From Micropterus salmoides (taxonomy: Eukaryota; Chordata; Actinopteri; Centrarchiformes; Centrarchidae): DNA of 64,000 bases. The stretch spans positions 14,405,252 to 14,469,251 of the forward strand of contig NW_024041262.1 in assembly GCF_014851395.1 (NCBI RefSeq), written 5' to 3'. The position numbers and the translations under genes are program-made. Each line of letters opens with the position of its first letter. The first letter of the stretch is position 1. Shown here piece by piece: positions 48,801-62,700 of the stretch. The notes below the pieces were generated by a model, which was given only the letters and a program-made list of their open reading frames with translations, did not search any database and was not told the DNA's origin.

Positions 48801-50136
48801 GTATGATCACTTTTAAGGATCACTAATTGAAAAAACCACAATGGTTGCATTGGCTTAAAGAACATCTGGTTTGGGGCACACATTTCATCAAAGATGTTCC
48901 TAATTCTTAATTAGTGTAGCAAATAACCTGGAAGGGACGGATGATGTTTTCTATACATGAAAAGGAAAAAAAACCTACAAATCAGAACATTAGCAGTGGA
49001 TTAATCAAGCAAATCAGGTCATCACTACTCATTTACACCAATTAATGTATTCATAATCTTGTCATTTAGGTACATCTTCAGGCCTTATTAACCATAATAT
49101 CTACTATAAATGCAATACAAAGCAATTGAACGTGAATATTAACAAAACAAAGCATTATGACAGAGCGCTAGTGAAAATATATGCATGGAGGTGGCTGTGG
49201 CAGAGACTAATATAATAAATAATTGTTACTTTATTTCTTTCTCCTTGGTCATCTCTTATCTCAGTGCAATTTTCTCTCACATCATCTCACACTCTGTGCC
49301 CCCCCCCTTGCATTGCTTTTGCTCTCACATCTTTCCCTTCCCTCCATCTCTCTCTCTTCTATGATGCCTGAATGACTTTCCACAAAATTGCAAAAATGTT
49401 CATTGGGCAAGATCTACTAAAGACTGCAACTAGGATTGACACAAAGATATTCTGCAGTCTTTTTTTCCCCAGCCACTGAAATAAATACACACCATTTAGT
49501 GCAATAACATATCTCCTTGTCCTCTACATGAATGCCCGTGTGACATTTGTTTATTCGTCTTGTGTCCACACCTCCTCATTTTCTGTGTGTCCTTGTGAAC
49601 TCACTGGTCTTATTTCAAACCTTCTTGGTCTAATGATTAAATTATTGCTCTTCACCCTCCACAAAACCAGCCACAGCCATGCATGTTATGACCCACTGTA
49701 AACACTGACTAACCAGAGTGGAGGAGAGCAGAGCGAGATATAACTCAGACCGTGAGTTTGCAATCTATTAAGGGCCTAATAGATATTCCCTGGGCATCTG
49801 TGTTTCAAGGAGAAATAAAACCTATTTTCCAAACCCTGAAAGCTTGATTAAATGGTCCACCAATGACGTTAGGAAAAGACTGGGATGGATATTTTTGTGT
49901 TACCATAAAATAAACATCCAGTATCCCACCAGTGTAATAATCATGTTCAACAGAAATACTCATCACAAAATGTAATTAATGAACAACCAAATCCTGCCAA
50001 GCCCAACTGATGGATTCCAGGCTTGATTTCCCCATGCTGCTCCATGGTGGGCAAATTTGACCAAGATAAGGCTAATGGACTGTTCTGCTCTCACAGAAAA
50101 ACGAAGATCACACTGTAGGAGAGTTTTTCCACATTC
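45841..50136. other. Intergenic; no gene recognised
   Basis: The sequence is AT-rich, with a run of 14 C at 46663-46676 and a GC-rich patch at 46680-46915. The largest open frame is 48034-48435 on the minus strand (133 codons), whose translation I do not recognise. It has no codon structure or splice context arguing for a gene. Confidence 0.5.
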
Positions 50137-50148
50137 GACAGTGGGAGA

Positions 50149-50505
50149 GCGGCACGGTGGTGCAGTGGTTAGCACTGTCGCTTCACAGCAAAGTCGTAGG
50201 TTTAAACCCTGTTTGCCCTGGCCTTTCTGTGTGGAGTTTGCGTGTTCTCCCCGTGTCCGCGTGGGTTCTCTCCGGGTGCTCTGGCTTCCTCCCACCATCC
50301 AAAGACATGCAGGCTAGGTTAATTGGTGTCTCCAAAATTGTCCTTAGGTGTGGATGTGTGTGTGAGTGGTTTATCAATGTGTGGCCCTGCGATGGACTGG
50401 TGACCTATCCAGGGTATACCCTGCCTTTCGCCCGATGTCAGCTGGGATAGGTTCCAGTCCCCCGCGACCCTTTACGCAGGATAAGCAGTTGACGACGGAT
50501 GGATG
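50149..50505 (+). mobile_element. tRNA-derived SINE (HE1-like) with intact 12-bp TSD
   Basis: The insert begins GCGGCACGGTGGTGCAGTGG, which includes a pol III A box (TGGTGCAGTGG). A degraded B box (GGTTTAAACCC) follows about 32 bp after the A box. The body contains the well-known phrases for this teleost/shark family, such as gtgtggagtttgcgtgttct, ccaaagacatgcagg and cagctgggataggttccag, and ends in a ggatgga repeat. A perfect 12-bp target-site duplication, GACAGTGGGAGA, flanks it at 50137-50148 and 50506-50517, so both edges are exact. Confidence 0.93.
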
Positions 50506-51116
50506 GACAGTGGGAGAATGACTTAAAGTAAGTTATATTGTCTGTGTGTATCGTGTGCGGTGTGCACCCTGTTGTAATTGAATCAAGTCTGAATCAGCGA
50601 GAAGTAAGTCTCAACAAAGAGTTGAATAACTGACATGCAAGTCAAAATGCACTCAGGTGCCGGTTAGCAAAGAGAGCACAGGCTTGAGGGTCAACTTCCA
50701 AACATTGCATTTATGGAATTGCTGGAAAACAAATTCAGTGATAGTGATTTCAAATCAGAAAACTATGAGATTCCATAAACAAATGTTGCAAAAATGAACT
50801 GGTTATACTGGATTCACCAAAGTACAGACATAGTCATATGGGCAAATAGATTGTCAAATGACTTACATTCATGCCAGGGAGAAACTAAGCATCACAAATG
50901 AAAGATAAACTTTATGGTCCAATGGGAAGTACAGCACCAAAACATACCAATAGTCCACAAGAGAAAACTTAAAAAAAAAAAAGTAAAATATATTATAGTT
51001 AACCATAAAGTAACAGTTTTAGCAACACATAAGCCCCAAACAGTTGGTATAGACTAGTGACTAGCTCTGTTAGCAGTAAACTGATCACAGGAAAGCAGAA
51101 AGAATCTCAACTGAAA

Positions 51117-52080
51117 CCAAATGCTGTTGGCACGCCTATGAATTGTAACAAAATGTTAGAGGTGGTTTTGGCTTTTTCCTTCTCCTTTATTGAGTCATCT
51201 CTTTTTTGTGCATATAATAGGTTTGCAAAGTGAAAAAGCCCAAAGTCCACCCCAAAGGGAGTTCCCATCTCCCACAGAAAACACTGCTCGGAACTGCCTG
51301 ATAACACCTCGTTTGTAGTCCAGCCTTTACTTCCCTTTCTTGTGATGTCAATGAAAATGTCATAATGCTTGCCGAGCAACTAGTCCAACATGCCCTTTGA
51401 AACAGCGGTGGAAAAACAGTGTGCTGCAGCACACACCTCTCCTAGCTACCCTCCAGGCAGTTGTTACTGTGATGTAGAGACAGAGCTCAGTTAAAACTTT
51501 ATGGATGGAAAGACACTTGTTACAGATTAATAACTCACCACTCTGAAACTCTCGCTCCAGTCCAAATTGCCAACCTGGTCAGCAACATGTAGCCTACAGC
51601 TGAATCAAAGCTGTTTACGGTCTTTTCGCTGACCCGCCTTTCTCTGCTTCTGATTGGGTAGCGGTCCTTAACTAGGAAGTGCGCATGTGCAATTCAGCCC
51701 CTTGCTTGAATGCTGATGGGATATTTGTGCCGTCAAGTTCACACGAGTTACCAACCGATGCATCCTTGGTAAAATGGGCGTGTCAACACTTCCGGATTTT
51801 TAACCGTTCTGGCCAAAATGCAAACTTGTGTATTAGGACAGTACTTGGGCCACAAAAGATGAAGTTTCACAAGGACAGACAACACAGATTGAGGAAGGCC
51901 CAAGATGCATCACTCCATAGCTAAAATTAAGCCTTCAACACAGGGTGAAAAGAGGAGCTGCAGCAATGTGCACTATGAAAAAAAGTTTTGAAAATTAAAC
52001 CATGTAAAACCTGTTCTGGTACAATCCCTAAACAGGATTTTGAACCTGAAAATGAGAATACTACAAAAATGATAATTATG
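51117..52080. repeat. Probable dispersed repeat, boundaries uncertain
   Basis: Phrases around 51235-51270 (aagtccaccccaaagggagt) and 51640-51700 (ttctgattgggta, aggaagtgcgcatgtgc) recall a common teleost interspersed repeat. The overlapping open frames here on both strands look like repeat by-products, not genes. This is recognition from memory only. Confidence 0.35.
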
Positions 52081-52251
52081 GGGGGGAAAAAGAAAAAAAT
52101 CCAGTGCACAGAAAGCAAGCGAGCAGAGAAGTTTAAACAATTAGCTAAAAAGTAGCCTACAGGATTTATGGTTTAAAGAAAAGATGTCTAAAAGTAATTA
52201 ACAGTAAAGACAGCCATCTATTGGGAAACTGGCAAAATAGCCTAAATGTAA

Positions 52252-52959
52252 TGTTGTGGTGTGGACAGAGTGGACCCAAACGCAACGCTCAGGATGAACA
52301 GGTTTTATTTACGGAAAAGGGGTTGAGGGAGTGGAGGTGAGGGAGAGGCAGATGCCGGAAACACAGGCAACCGAGGAGACTGAGACAAGGGAGCCGGGAG
52401 GCACCGGGGGCCGAGGAAGAGAGGAGGCACGGGAGAACTGACCGGGCAGGTTGTTGGAGTGTGGTGGCAGGCTGACTGGCTGGGCACGGGAAGAGGATGC
52501 CGTGGAGGAGGTCCGAGGGAAGAGGGCAGGGTGGTGAGCCCAGCTGAGTTGACAGGAGACGAGGGTGAGTGAACCTGGGGGAAGGCAGACAGACAAGGTT
52601 AGACACAGGGACAAACCAAGAGTAGGGAAACAGATATTAAGCCCAAAAAAAGGTTTGAGGCAAACAGTGACACCAGGTCTGGAGCAACAATGATCAAGCA
52701 GGGGTTGACTGGAGAACCGGGGTAGAAGTACTGTCGGAGATGAGGCTGATTGCTGGCAGGTGTGGCAGGCAGAGGAGGTGGCTGACGAGATGCAGGTGCA
52801 GGTCGTTGGCTGGGCTCAGGAGCGGAGGGAGAGAGAGAGGGAGAGCACACACAGGGGGAAAGGAGGAGACACAAACAGGCAGGCCAAAACACCAGGGGAA
52901 ACAGAATCACAAGCAAAAAGGAGAAATAAACAGGACACTCACCGTCAACCACCACAACA
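52252..52959 (-). mobile_element. Solo LTR of an LTR retrotransposon
   Basis: The element begins TGTTGTGGTG and ends CACCACAACA, giving the 5'-TG...CA-3' termini of an LTR within a short inverted repeat. A perfect 5-bp target-site duplication, TGTAA, flanks it (52247-52251 and 52960-52964). The 708-bp unit is GC-rich and strongly strand-asymmetric (purine-rich on plus). On the minus strand an AATAAA lies about 60 bp from the end, as in an R/U5 region, which gives the orientation. No gag, pol or second LTR follows, so it is a solo LTR left by recombination. The proline/serine-rich minus-strand open frames inside it are not genes. Confidence 0.87.
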
Positions 52960-52964
52960 TGTAA

Positions 52965-54079
52965 TGCATATATGACTGACATAGTTAGCCAGTTTAACCA
53001 AACCAACTTAATAGTGACAATCAAATAATTAATAGTTTTAAATAACATACAGTTTAAAACCATTTCTGGGACTGTTGGGGTATAAAGTATCAGATGAAAA
53101 CGACTGGGAACCACTCATTTGTGGTATCATCTGCAATGGTAAATTACCTGTGTTGTTTTGTGTAACATGTTCACATTCATAAAATTCAAAACTCTGACGT
53201 GTATTCTGGATCACAATCAACCCTGCTCAGGGCTGCCCATGAATTCATCAGAAGCCGGTTACTCTATGGTTTCTACTGCTCCTCAGCAGCTCCCCAGAAT
53301 GTCTAATAAGCAGCAAACGTAACGCAATCAAGTGAGTGACATCTGTGATCAGTCCTTTCAGCAGTCAGAAAAGAGGAGTGTACATTGGCACAATTGGCTT
53401 GCCCTTAATACTGAGAAGTGTGCTCTTCCTGCCAAAGCCAAGCACTCTTCACTGATACAAATTGAAGATAAATACATTGAAATATCACAAAAGACCAAAG
53501 ATCAAATATTAAGCAAAAGTAATTATACTCATTTTATTCAATGCTTTTTTCCCCTCTTTGTCTGAGGTGAGTCAACTTACATCATATGAAAGGTGAACTA
53601 AGGACCTCTGTGTCTTCATAATTTCCCTTTTTTCTTCATTAACAACTTGGCCCAAAACCTTTAACTTTTTCTCCTTTGCAAAATTGTGGTGGATCATCTC
53701 ACATCATATGAATGGTGATCTGTCTTAGGAACTCTCTGAGGCAAAGTTTTTAGTCTTTTAAGAGGATGAAAGATTATTCTAAGATTCTTGCTATAGTCAA
53801 GAGAGTGCTTAAGCAGTCGACATCATTAGTGTAAAGAATGTTCATCCACATCAGACTGTGAGTCTTTGCCTCCTTCCACAATCACTGATGTCTCTAAGCC
53901 CTCTAGTCTGACAAACCTCTCCCACTCTGAACAAATGTTGGTCAAATATTTGGCCATAATCCTAATAATAGGGAGCAAACTGAGCTCCTTGGTTTGCATG
54001 TGCTGAAAAAGACAGAGACCCCTGTGACGATGAACATGAAACATTGTGCTGAAATACCAACACCTGTTGTGCAATTACC
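52965..54079. other. Intergenic; no gene recognised
   Basis: AT-rich sequence with only short open frames on either strand (for example 53332-53565 and 53826-54074) and no recognised motif. Confidence 0.5.
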
Positions 54080-54229
54080 TGACATTTACATTTATTCAGG
54101 TGGCACACCTGTTGAGCAACTAGGGGTTAAGTGTCTTGCTCAGGGACACACTGGTGTCTCACAGTGGATTTGAACCCGGGTCTCTCCCACCAAAGGCATG
54201 TGTCTTATCCACTGCTCCAACACCACCCC
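54080..54229 (-). mobile_element. tRNA-headed SINE, copy 1
   Basis: On the minus strand it reads gtggagcagtggataagaca, with a good B box (GGGTTCAAATCCA, plus strand 54165-54177), and continues through gagcaagacacttaacccct. The 3' part is shortened. The copy at 63603-63806 shares the head, B-box region and the gagcaactaggggtt word. It has no open reading frame. Confidence 0.8.
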
Positions 54230-57200
54230 ATATCCTAGTCCATTTGTATGTAATTTCCACATATTTTCCTGCTTTGTTAGCTAATACTTTAAACCTCAAA
54301 CGTGATACTGAGGTGTTTGATGATATTAAAAAAAACATTCCACTAAAATGAACATTTACCAGGTGCCTGTTCTGAAGCAAAAGCACAAGTATACACAGGT
54401 TACATCAAATAAAGAAACTGGATTCACTGCAGCTACTCTGATATTTATTACATCTGATTGAACCTGGGGGGCAGGCATTAAATTACCTGTCGTCTCATTG
54501 ACACATCATTATGGAAATCAGTATGTAGTTATAAGTTCATCTCTTTCACTAGGCCAGCCGAATTTATCATGAGTGTAAATCTTTGTGTGTGCTGACTTAC
54601 CATTACTATTTGAGCAGCTGCCAAGAATGTGCAGATGCAGAGCACCTGAATACTAAATCTGCTACTACATCAACATGAATATGTGCTGGGCTTTCTTTAG
54701 GCTGGTCAAAATACTGAATCAAACATGCCTATAAAGTCTATTGAGTATGCTTTCTGTACATGCAGAAGATGTATAAAGCTGTAACTTATTGCTCACTTAT
54801 TGGTGAAACTTGGGTGAACTTTGATGAGAGCTGTTTAATGTTACATTTGCAATACTAGCACATAACTAGTATTAACACACCCTGGCTTATCAGTCTTGCA
54901 GCTGGTCTGAAGAGCTTTAATTATAGACAGACAGCCTCACTAATTATGCATGAAAGCAGTAGCAAACACATTTTTTTCACTTGATCTTTCTCTTTCTGTT
55001 CCTCCCCAAGTCTTCTCCTCTGCCTTCTCTGGCTGAGATAGTCTTCTCAGTGCACAGGACATGCTTAAAATCTATGGAAGTAGTCTATGCTGACACACTA
55101 ATCCTTCATTTGTGATTACATACACGTGTGAGGTAGCAAGAAATATGAATTTAAACGCCTGCCTGATAGTGGCACAAAAGAGAACCATTAGGTGTGGGCT
55201 AGAGTCCATACAAGCACAGATGTACAGTATGTGGTGTGTAACTCAACCTTAATGCATAAAAATTGAGCACAGGATCTGAGAGGAAACATTCTTATTTGAA
55301 TTTAGATTTTTCATTTTTTTGTTCAGGTGCTCTCAGCTTAAACCTAAAATTGCTTGTTATAGTTCTTCCATCTGGATGTTTAACTTTTAGGAGGAAGAGT
55401 AGTGGATGTGAATTTAAACTCATCCATTAAATTTGGCGGCTTTGGGACATATGGTCTCTGAGCTTCAGAGTTTTTCCCCCTGCTGTCTTCTGCTCAAAGA
55501 ACAAATACTAATAAAGCCCAATATAGTTTCAACAAGTATGTCGATTGGACATGACAGACAGCAAGACTCTCGCTATGTCATTATCACACTCAACACAGTC
55601 ACAACTTTACATCAGAGCAATGCAACTAAATTGTCAAGAACTTTCCAATTTGATAGTACTCTGAAACTGCACTGTTTGAATCACTTAGGATTTGTTCTGA
55701 CTGTAGGCAATTCAGATTTGTTTCTCAAATCAGATCTTTAAGACAGACTGTGTGCACTGTTCTTTGCAAATGATCAGATTGGATAGTGTTCAGGCATTAC
55801 CAACATACAGTATCTGTATGGGTTGCTGTGATAACAACTTAGGCATCAGTAACTATGTACACTGGTGGTGCTGAAGCATGAGTAATGGATACCCACCATC
55901 TTGCCCTCCAAACAATCGCGCTGTCAAGTTGAGGCGCAGAACTGCTCTGTTGCGCCAGACAAACTCAGCCACGGAGGAGTTCTGCAACGTGATTCTGCTC
56001 AGTTGCTCTGGGTTGGATCCTGTTCAAAATCAATCTGGATACAATCTGAATATGCAAAAAAATGGATCTGGGAGACAGTCTGAAGAAAGCCTTAAAGTGA
56101 TTCCTCAAATTTCAATAGCAATCAGTTGGCCTAAGTACCTGCCTCCACTAACTGCTAGCAACTATTAAAAGAGACAAAAAATGGTTTGAGGGTTTTTGTT
56201 TTTCTAATTTTAGAGAAGAGATTTTTGACAAACAACAACAAAATAGTTTTTTAAAACACCAGGCATTACAATGGAAATAAGTCCAGAACTTAATCGTTTT
56301 ATACATATAATACATACATAAATATGTTGTAAAACAAACAAGCAAAACATTTTGATCATTTGAATATTTGCTATGTAAAGTGTATTCGAGCACACTGGCC
56401 CTGCCACTTTTCTTGTGCTTTAATGTCAGTTACAAGCCACCAAATCAAGTATACAATTTAGGATTATTTCCATTATTGATCAACCTGTGGAATGTTTTTC
56501 CAATTCATTGATTATTGTACTAAATATATAAATCTGTCTGTAAAATTTCAGAAAAAGAGTGAATAAAACCTAAGAGACCAAAGTAACATCTTTAATTTTA
56601 TTTTGCTCGACCAATATCTTTGAAACCCAAAGATATTCAGTTTACTGTATATAAAATATAGAAAAGCAGCAAATGCTCACATTTGAAAAGCTCAAACCCA
56701 CAAATAACTTTTTTTTTCAACTGATCTATTCCTAAAACAATTAAGAAATTTGCAGTCCATTAATTATTTTTTCCCAATCAACTCATTAATTAATTGACAG
56801 CACTGCTCTCAACCGCCTACCTGAATAGTCTCTGTCACATGGATATACTGTTACTATGTTGGGGAATCTTTGTACACCTGTGTTGTTTCTGTCTCTAGAT
56901 GCAGACATAAATGTACTCATCAACAACTTCAGATTGGTGGATGTTCCAAGATATCTCTTCCCAAATCAAACATCGTCCACCAGCTTAGTCTGAACCAAAC
57001 ATTTGGTATGATTTCATTGATAACACATCTGTTTGGCTGTGACGAGTAGGAAGATGTGTTGTGGGGAGCATCATCACAGCTCCAAAGTAGTAATATCTGA
57101 TATCTTGCTAAATCACTACAGTTTTGGAACATTTCTGACACTTTTTAATCGCTCTCTTCTCTACCTGAGTTTCTCTAATTGGGTTATATGGAGAGTGACT

Positions 57201-59684
57201 CGAGCAGCTTTAAAAGTCTCCTGTGGGTTAAATATCTAATTATACTCTCCACAACACAGATCCCCCTTTATGAGAAATGCCTGACACATTTAGCAGAAAA
57301 AGTGAAACACTTAAAAATACTTAAAAGGTGAACAGACTGGTTAAGGAGTCTTTTTTTTGGCCGAACAGCATTTGAGTTTTACATTTTCCCACAGAACATG
57401 CTGTTAAATTGTACCTGTGTTATCGCTCATCCAGTTAAAAGCAGTGTTAAATTCTGAGCAAGGTAAGGCATTTTCATCATTAAAACTCCTTTTGGCAGGA
57501 TCTACTTCCACATCACGTCACCAATTGCATACTACATATAAATTCCTATTTGTCAGTGCTCACCCTTGTCAGAATTGAAAAGATCATCAGAAAGATTAAG
57601 TTGCTGAGAGCAATTCTGTTATAGATACAAACATTGGTGAACTTGATTTCATCCAGCACATGTGTTAATATATCTCGTCTTGTATAGAAAGCCTCATTCC
57701 AGCTGCTCCAGTGGCCATTAGCTTTCCAGAGAACAGGAACTGGTCACGAGTGTAGAGAAATGTGACAACATACAACAAAGAATATTAACTGGATATTAAT
57801 GTAGAAGATGTAGTTTAAATTTTTGTATAGTTAATAATATTGTAAATATACTGTACAACATACAGTCAAGGAAACTCAGACATTGTATTGGATATTTTGT
57901 ATCAAAATAGTATTGTACTTTATTTTGAAGTTGAAAAATACTGTAAAATACTCTGATTGGTGCTACTCGGTAATTTGCCCAGATTTGACATTAGTTGAGA
58001 TCAGAAAAGAAAACTGATTCAGAACTGAAGAAGAATGTCAAGATGAAAAATGTGTAAGTTGCCAGTTCATTTTTTAGCATACAGTTCTTACTAATTCCTG
58101 TTAAGTTTTGGAGTTTGTTTTAGTAGCCTAGGCTAAATCATTGATCAGTTTACATTTATTTATGTTCTAACTACTTCTACTAACTTCTAACTAACTATTT
58201 GACCCGAGTAGCAGCCCTCACAGTTAACGTTAGCTTACTACTTTCAGGTTATGTTAAGTTTTCGTTGGTTGTACATGAAAAAAAATACATTTCTTTATTA
58301 TGCCACAAGATGGTGTAACTTGAAGTTAAATGCACACGGGTGCTACATTGTCCATAACAGTGTTGTGCTGCAATGCCAGTAATCAGCAGGTTGTCAACTC
58401 ATCCACCACTCGTGTTTGTTGTAGCTCAGATGATGCAAAGTAGGCTCTTCATTACTGAACACCAACTGACGAAATTAGGATACAATTATGAGTCATTTGC
58501 AATCTGTTATTTAAACATTGCACTGTTGGTTACTTTAAAACTAACCTTCATCTGGGTGATCACAGGGATATGTGAATATTTGTGAATATTACTATCTGCC
58601 TGTCAGATTTATCGCGCGGGAAAAGCTGTTGCTCTCAAACGTTGTCAACTTAATCCACTGAGTCAGTGTACTGGTGAAGTGAAAGATCAATAGATAGATT
58701 TCATGTTACCTTTGAAGTAACAGTAAAGTATTTTTGAAGTAAAGTATTTTTAGTATTTTTGAAATACAAAAGAAAAGTAGTGGTGCAGCTGGTGTATGTA
58801 AATAGAAATGGCTCATTCTATGGTAATAAAAACAAAATGGTTAATTATGTAAGGTCTTTATACACCACTGAAAACATAGTTGTGCATATTACATTGCATT
58901 TCTGTCAATAGATCCTCCTAAATATTACACACTGAACCTTTACAATACATCTTACAATACATGTATTTTTGCCCAGCCTTAGCTAAAGGTCACCTGACCT
59001 TTTTTAATGAGGAGTTGTTTTATTGCTAAAGACTAGAAAAAAGGCATAAAACACCCTGGAACAAAATGAAGATAGCTGTGTTTTGTAACCGTTGTCATAA
59101 TGAAACGGTTCTGTAGAATGTTAAAATGGACAATCCTTTTTAACGTAGCCTACATAAAGCTCTGTATAGTTGTGTCAAATTAACAAGCGGGGCAATAGCT
59201 CCACATTGATGAATACTGAACACATCATGCCATTCTCCATTTTCTAGACAACTTTATCTAAGAACATAGTTCTACCATTTTACACCCAAGAGGGACAATC
59301 TCAGTGCGGTCCTTAATCATTATGTGGTCACTGGCGTGTGGGAAAACCATACATTCACCTGCAGAGAACTCCAAATGGAGGCAGACGTGTCAGCTCTTTT
59401 ATGTAGGGGACTATCACCACCAGCTCCTCTCTCATCTTGTCATCCCTCTTGCCCAGATTTCTGCCCTACATTGGCAGGCATTTTCCAGGCCTGTAGAAAA
59501 TTCTCTGTGAAAAATGACCAGCAAGAGGAAATTAAAGAGAAAAAGAAATGACAGAAAGAGGTGAGACAAGTGCCTGAGGGGAGCAGATTCATTTGAATTG
59601 AAGATTAAGCTGACCAGAGTTTAAGCAAGCAAAGCACGCCTGAATTGTGAAGCAGGCGCTATGTGCAAGCATCTCTGCATGCAG

Positions 59685-59686
<2 letters not shown>
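54230..59686. other. Intergenic; no gene recognised
   Basis: Long AT-rich stretch. The open frame at 55878-56168 (96 codons) has above-average GC but no known motif. No microsatellite or clear inverted repeat was noticed. Confidence 0.5.

Positions 59687-59734
<48 letters not shown>
59687..59734. repeat. (CA)n microsatellite
   Basis: About 24 uninterrupted CA units. Confidence 0.97.
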
Positions 59735-59736
<2 letters not shown>

Positions 59737-62700
59737 TTCTGCCCCAAACCTCACTGTCTTTCTCGCCAATATTCTTGTTAAGTACCTTACTGTTTGAACA
59801 TTTTCTCTTTTTATATCTAAGATGAAAAGACTTCCCTTTGGACGTTTTCATAAACCATTCAATCATGCGATGGAATAATTCCTATGAGCCCAGTTAAAAG
59901 AACACTGAGCTAAAGCTAGAGAAAACACACACTGATGGAAAAAGGCACTACCCTAAATTTTTGTGGTTTAGTGTCTGTGCAGTGCAGTGTGCCTCAGCCC
60001 AGATTCCCCAGTACAGTAAGTGTAGCACTCACAATAAAGTCAGAACCCAGCATAGTTCCTGTGCTGCCCTTCAAGACATATTATTTCCACTGTCCTTTCA
60101 CAGGTGACTTTCCTCATATCAGCCCCCAGCTGACTTGACAGGAAGCAGACAATGTCATTAAAAACATTGCATCTGCCGAGGGGGTGGGGAGGAATGTTAA
60201 GTGTCCTGAGATCTGCCACTTAATGTAACAAGGGCATTTTCAACACCTCACACAGAAAAAGGGACTTCACCCTAAATAGAGATGCTGCACTGTTGGCCAT
60301 GGTGTGAGCTTTACCTCTAAATGTTCTTTAATTGTCTTTTCATTTTTTTTTTTACTACCTTTTGTATTCAGGCAGAGGAGTTATTTTTAACTTCTGAGCC
60401 TTTTATTATGCATAAGGCCAGTGGAAGGGTTTTTAGCAGCAAAAACAAAATCAGAATTTTCCATTGTCTTTGACAATGTAGTTTTATGTGTCACACAACT
60501 AGAAACAATGACACAAATGGGTATTATTTGCAGCATCACAACCTCTGCGGGAATAAGACCACATAACTTAATTCTCACTGCTGCTAAGCTTCCCTGTGGC
60601 TAGGAAATCCCCTTTTAAATCCCTTTTTACAATGGCGTTTGAGTCCCCTTAATTATTATTATAACTATGAAATTGTTTTAATTTTGCCCGTTACAGTTAT
60701 TTACCTTATATATTTTTGTTTTAATTATTTAGTTGTATTTTTAAATTTCTGTAAAGAATTTTGGTCAACAAATGTTTTTTAAACTTGCTCTTTAGATACA
60801 TTTTACTTGACTGCAGCAGAATTTAGTATTTAAAAATAAAAGTGTCAAAAGTAAACATACTTAATTCTTAATGACCAAGCTCATAAAGTATTGACAAATT
60901 AAATTCTAAGCAGCATTTGTTGTAGTTGGTCCAGATGGAAATAACTATTTTATAGCAATGATATCACATCACATAAGGTGATCTTTTTGCATCTAAGTGT
61001 TGTGGAAACATGATGCTGGTGAACAAATTTTCCACACAGAATTCATGCCCTCTCCTGAACAGCCTGCATATGACCTCTGACTCCTATAAACAAGCTCTGT
61101 GAGGACTCAGAGAAAAACCTGACCCAAATATCCTGCCTTCACTTTACTTCTTCTGAGCACAAACAACCCATGCCAGGAAGCAAGGGATGACACCAAGGGA
61201 AATTAAGTGACCATTGCCCAGGTTTGAAGCCTAGTGGACTGACAACCCCGCCAGGACTCAAAGAGGACTACTAAAAAAAGTTGGACTTCATCAATAACCC
61301 ATTCTGAGAACAAGGAACAAAATTAACAAACTCTGCAATTCAAAGTCAAATGTAAATCTATTCATATAGGCTGCCATGCTTTAATTAAAGCTAAAATTGT
61401 ACTATTGTATGTTGCTTGAGTAGGAGTACTTTGCATATCTTGTTGGATTTTTATTCACACCATCCATTTGTTGCTATGGTAATCTGTATGGCAGTGCCAC
61501 TACATCTGAAGGTGTTGCGTTCAGACTGCTCACATGAACAGAGTCATATGAGAATGAATGCCGTTTGGTGTTTAGGAGCCGAACATATCACTCCTCGCAA
61601 ACACACAGTGTCAATCTTAGCTCTAGAGTAACACCAATCTTATTTTTCCCAGATCCGATCAGAGTACCACATCTTTCAGTGGATCTACTGCAGCAAAATG
61701 CTGATCTGAGAATGAATGCATATGAAGCATATAGCCTTCCTTAAAGGTACTTTGTTTATCTGTTATCTTGATGATACATTGGTGATTCCCTCAATCTGAA
61801 AGAATATTTACAACAAACTCGCCCCCAGAAGCAGCATCGGCTTTTCTATTTTCTAGAAGCATCCACCATGTGGCCCTGCTGATATCACAAATGCAAACCA
61901 TGCATGGAGGATAATGCAAGGTCACTCTAAAAACACATGGAATTTTCTATATGTTAGCCATCATGTGGAAAATCCCCAGTGTTCATTAAGCGCTACCTCT
62001 TTTTAATGATCAAAATAAATGAGGTGAGTTGCGATGGGTGTAGTAGGCTCAGCTGACACAGCTCAGCATCACTTAATGTTGTACAAATCAATCCGTATCT
62101 GTTTGACTCTCCTGACTTCTCCCTGAATCAGGATTAACCACGCTATATATGAAATACAGCATCGGCAGCCATTTTGCATAGCATACATGCTTTGATGCTC
62201 TTCTCATCTGTATCTCTGCAGGACAGGAATTGAGTTTCCTCTGGAAAATAGACACATGCTGCTCACTTTCATGTTTGTCAACAACCCCTACGGATATTGT
62301 AGTGGCAGGATTCTGTCAGTATTGGGCAGAATACTAGGAAACAAGGTTCTTGTGCCTGAATACTAAAGACTTCATCGTAAATGTGATCAGTAACTCATTC
62401 TGTATTCTGTAACAAGACTCAAAAAAGTTACATACTCATTTAGAATACATTTAGATCATAATCAGACTGGTTACTTTCATCTTTTTCTACCCACTAGAGA
62501 TTGCAGCTATAATTAATGCAAATATTACACTTTACAACTTACACTAAAGTAAATGTACAGATAAGCTTTTCCATAAGCATAAAAAAATATATAGATTTAC
62601 ATTTAAAACTTGGACTCAATCCTTAAACCTACTTACACAGCCCCAAAACAAGTGGCTATATGCAGAGATTAAATAAGAATTAGGGAGAATTTAATGGGCA

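Noticed and set aside
50057..50450. Overlapping open frames on both strands
   Set aside because: They fall within the SINE at 50149-50505, which is non-coding.
52599..53114. 171-codon minus-strand open frame and its neighbours at 52289-52614
   Set aside because: They are by-products of the strand-asymmetric solo LTR at 52252-52959; compositionally biased and repeat-derived.
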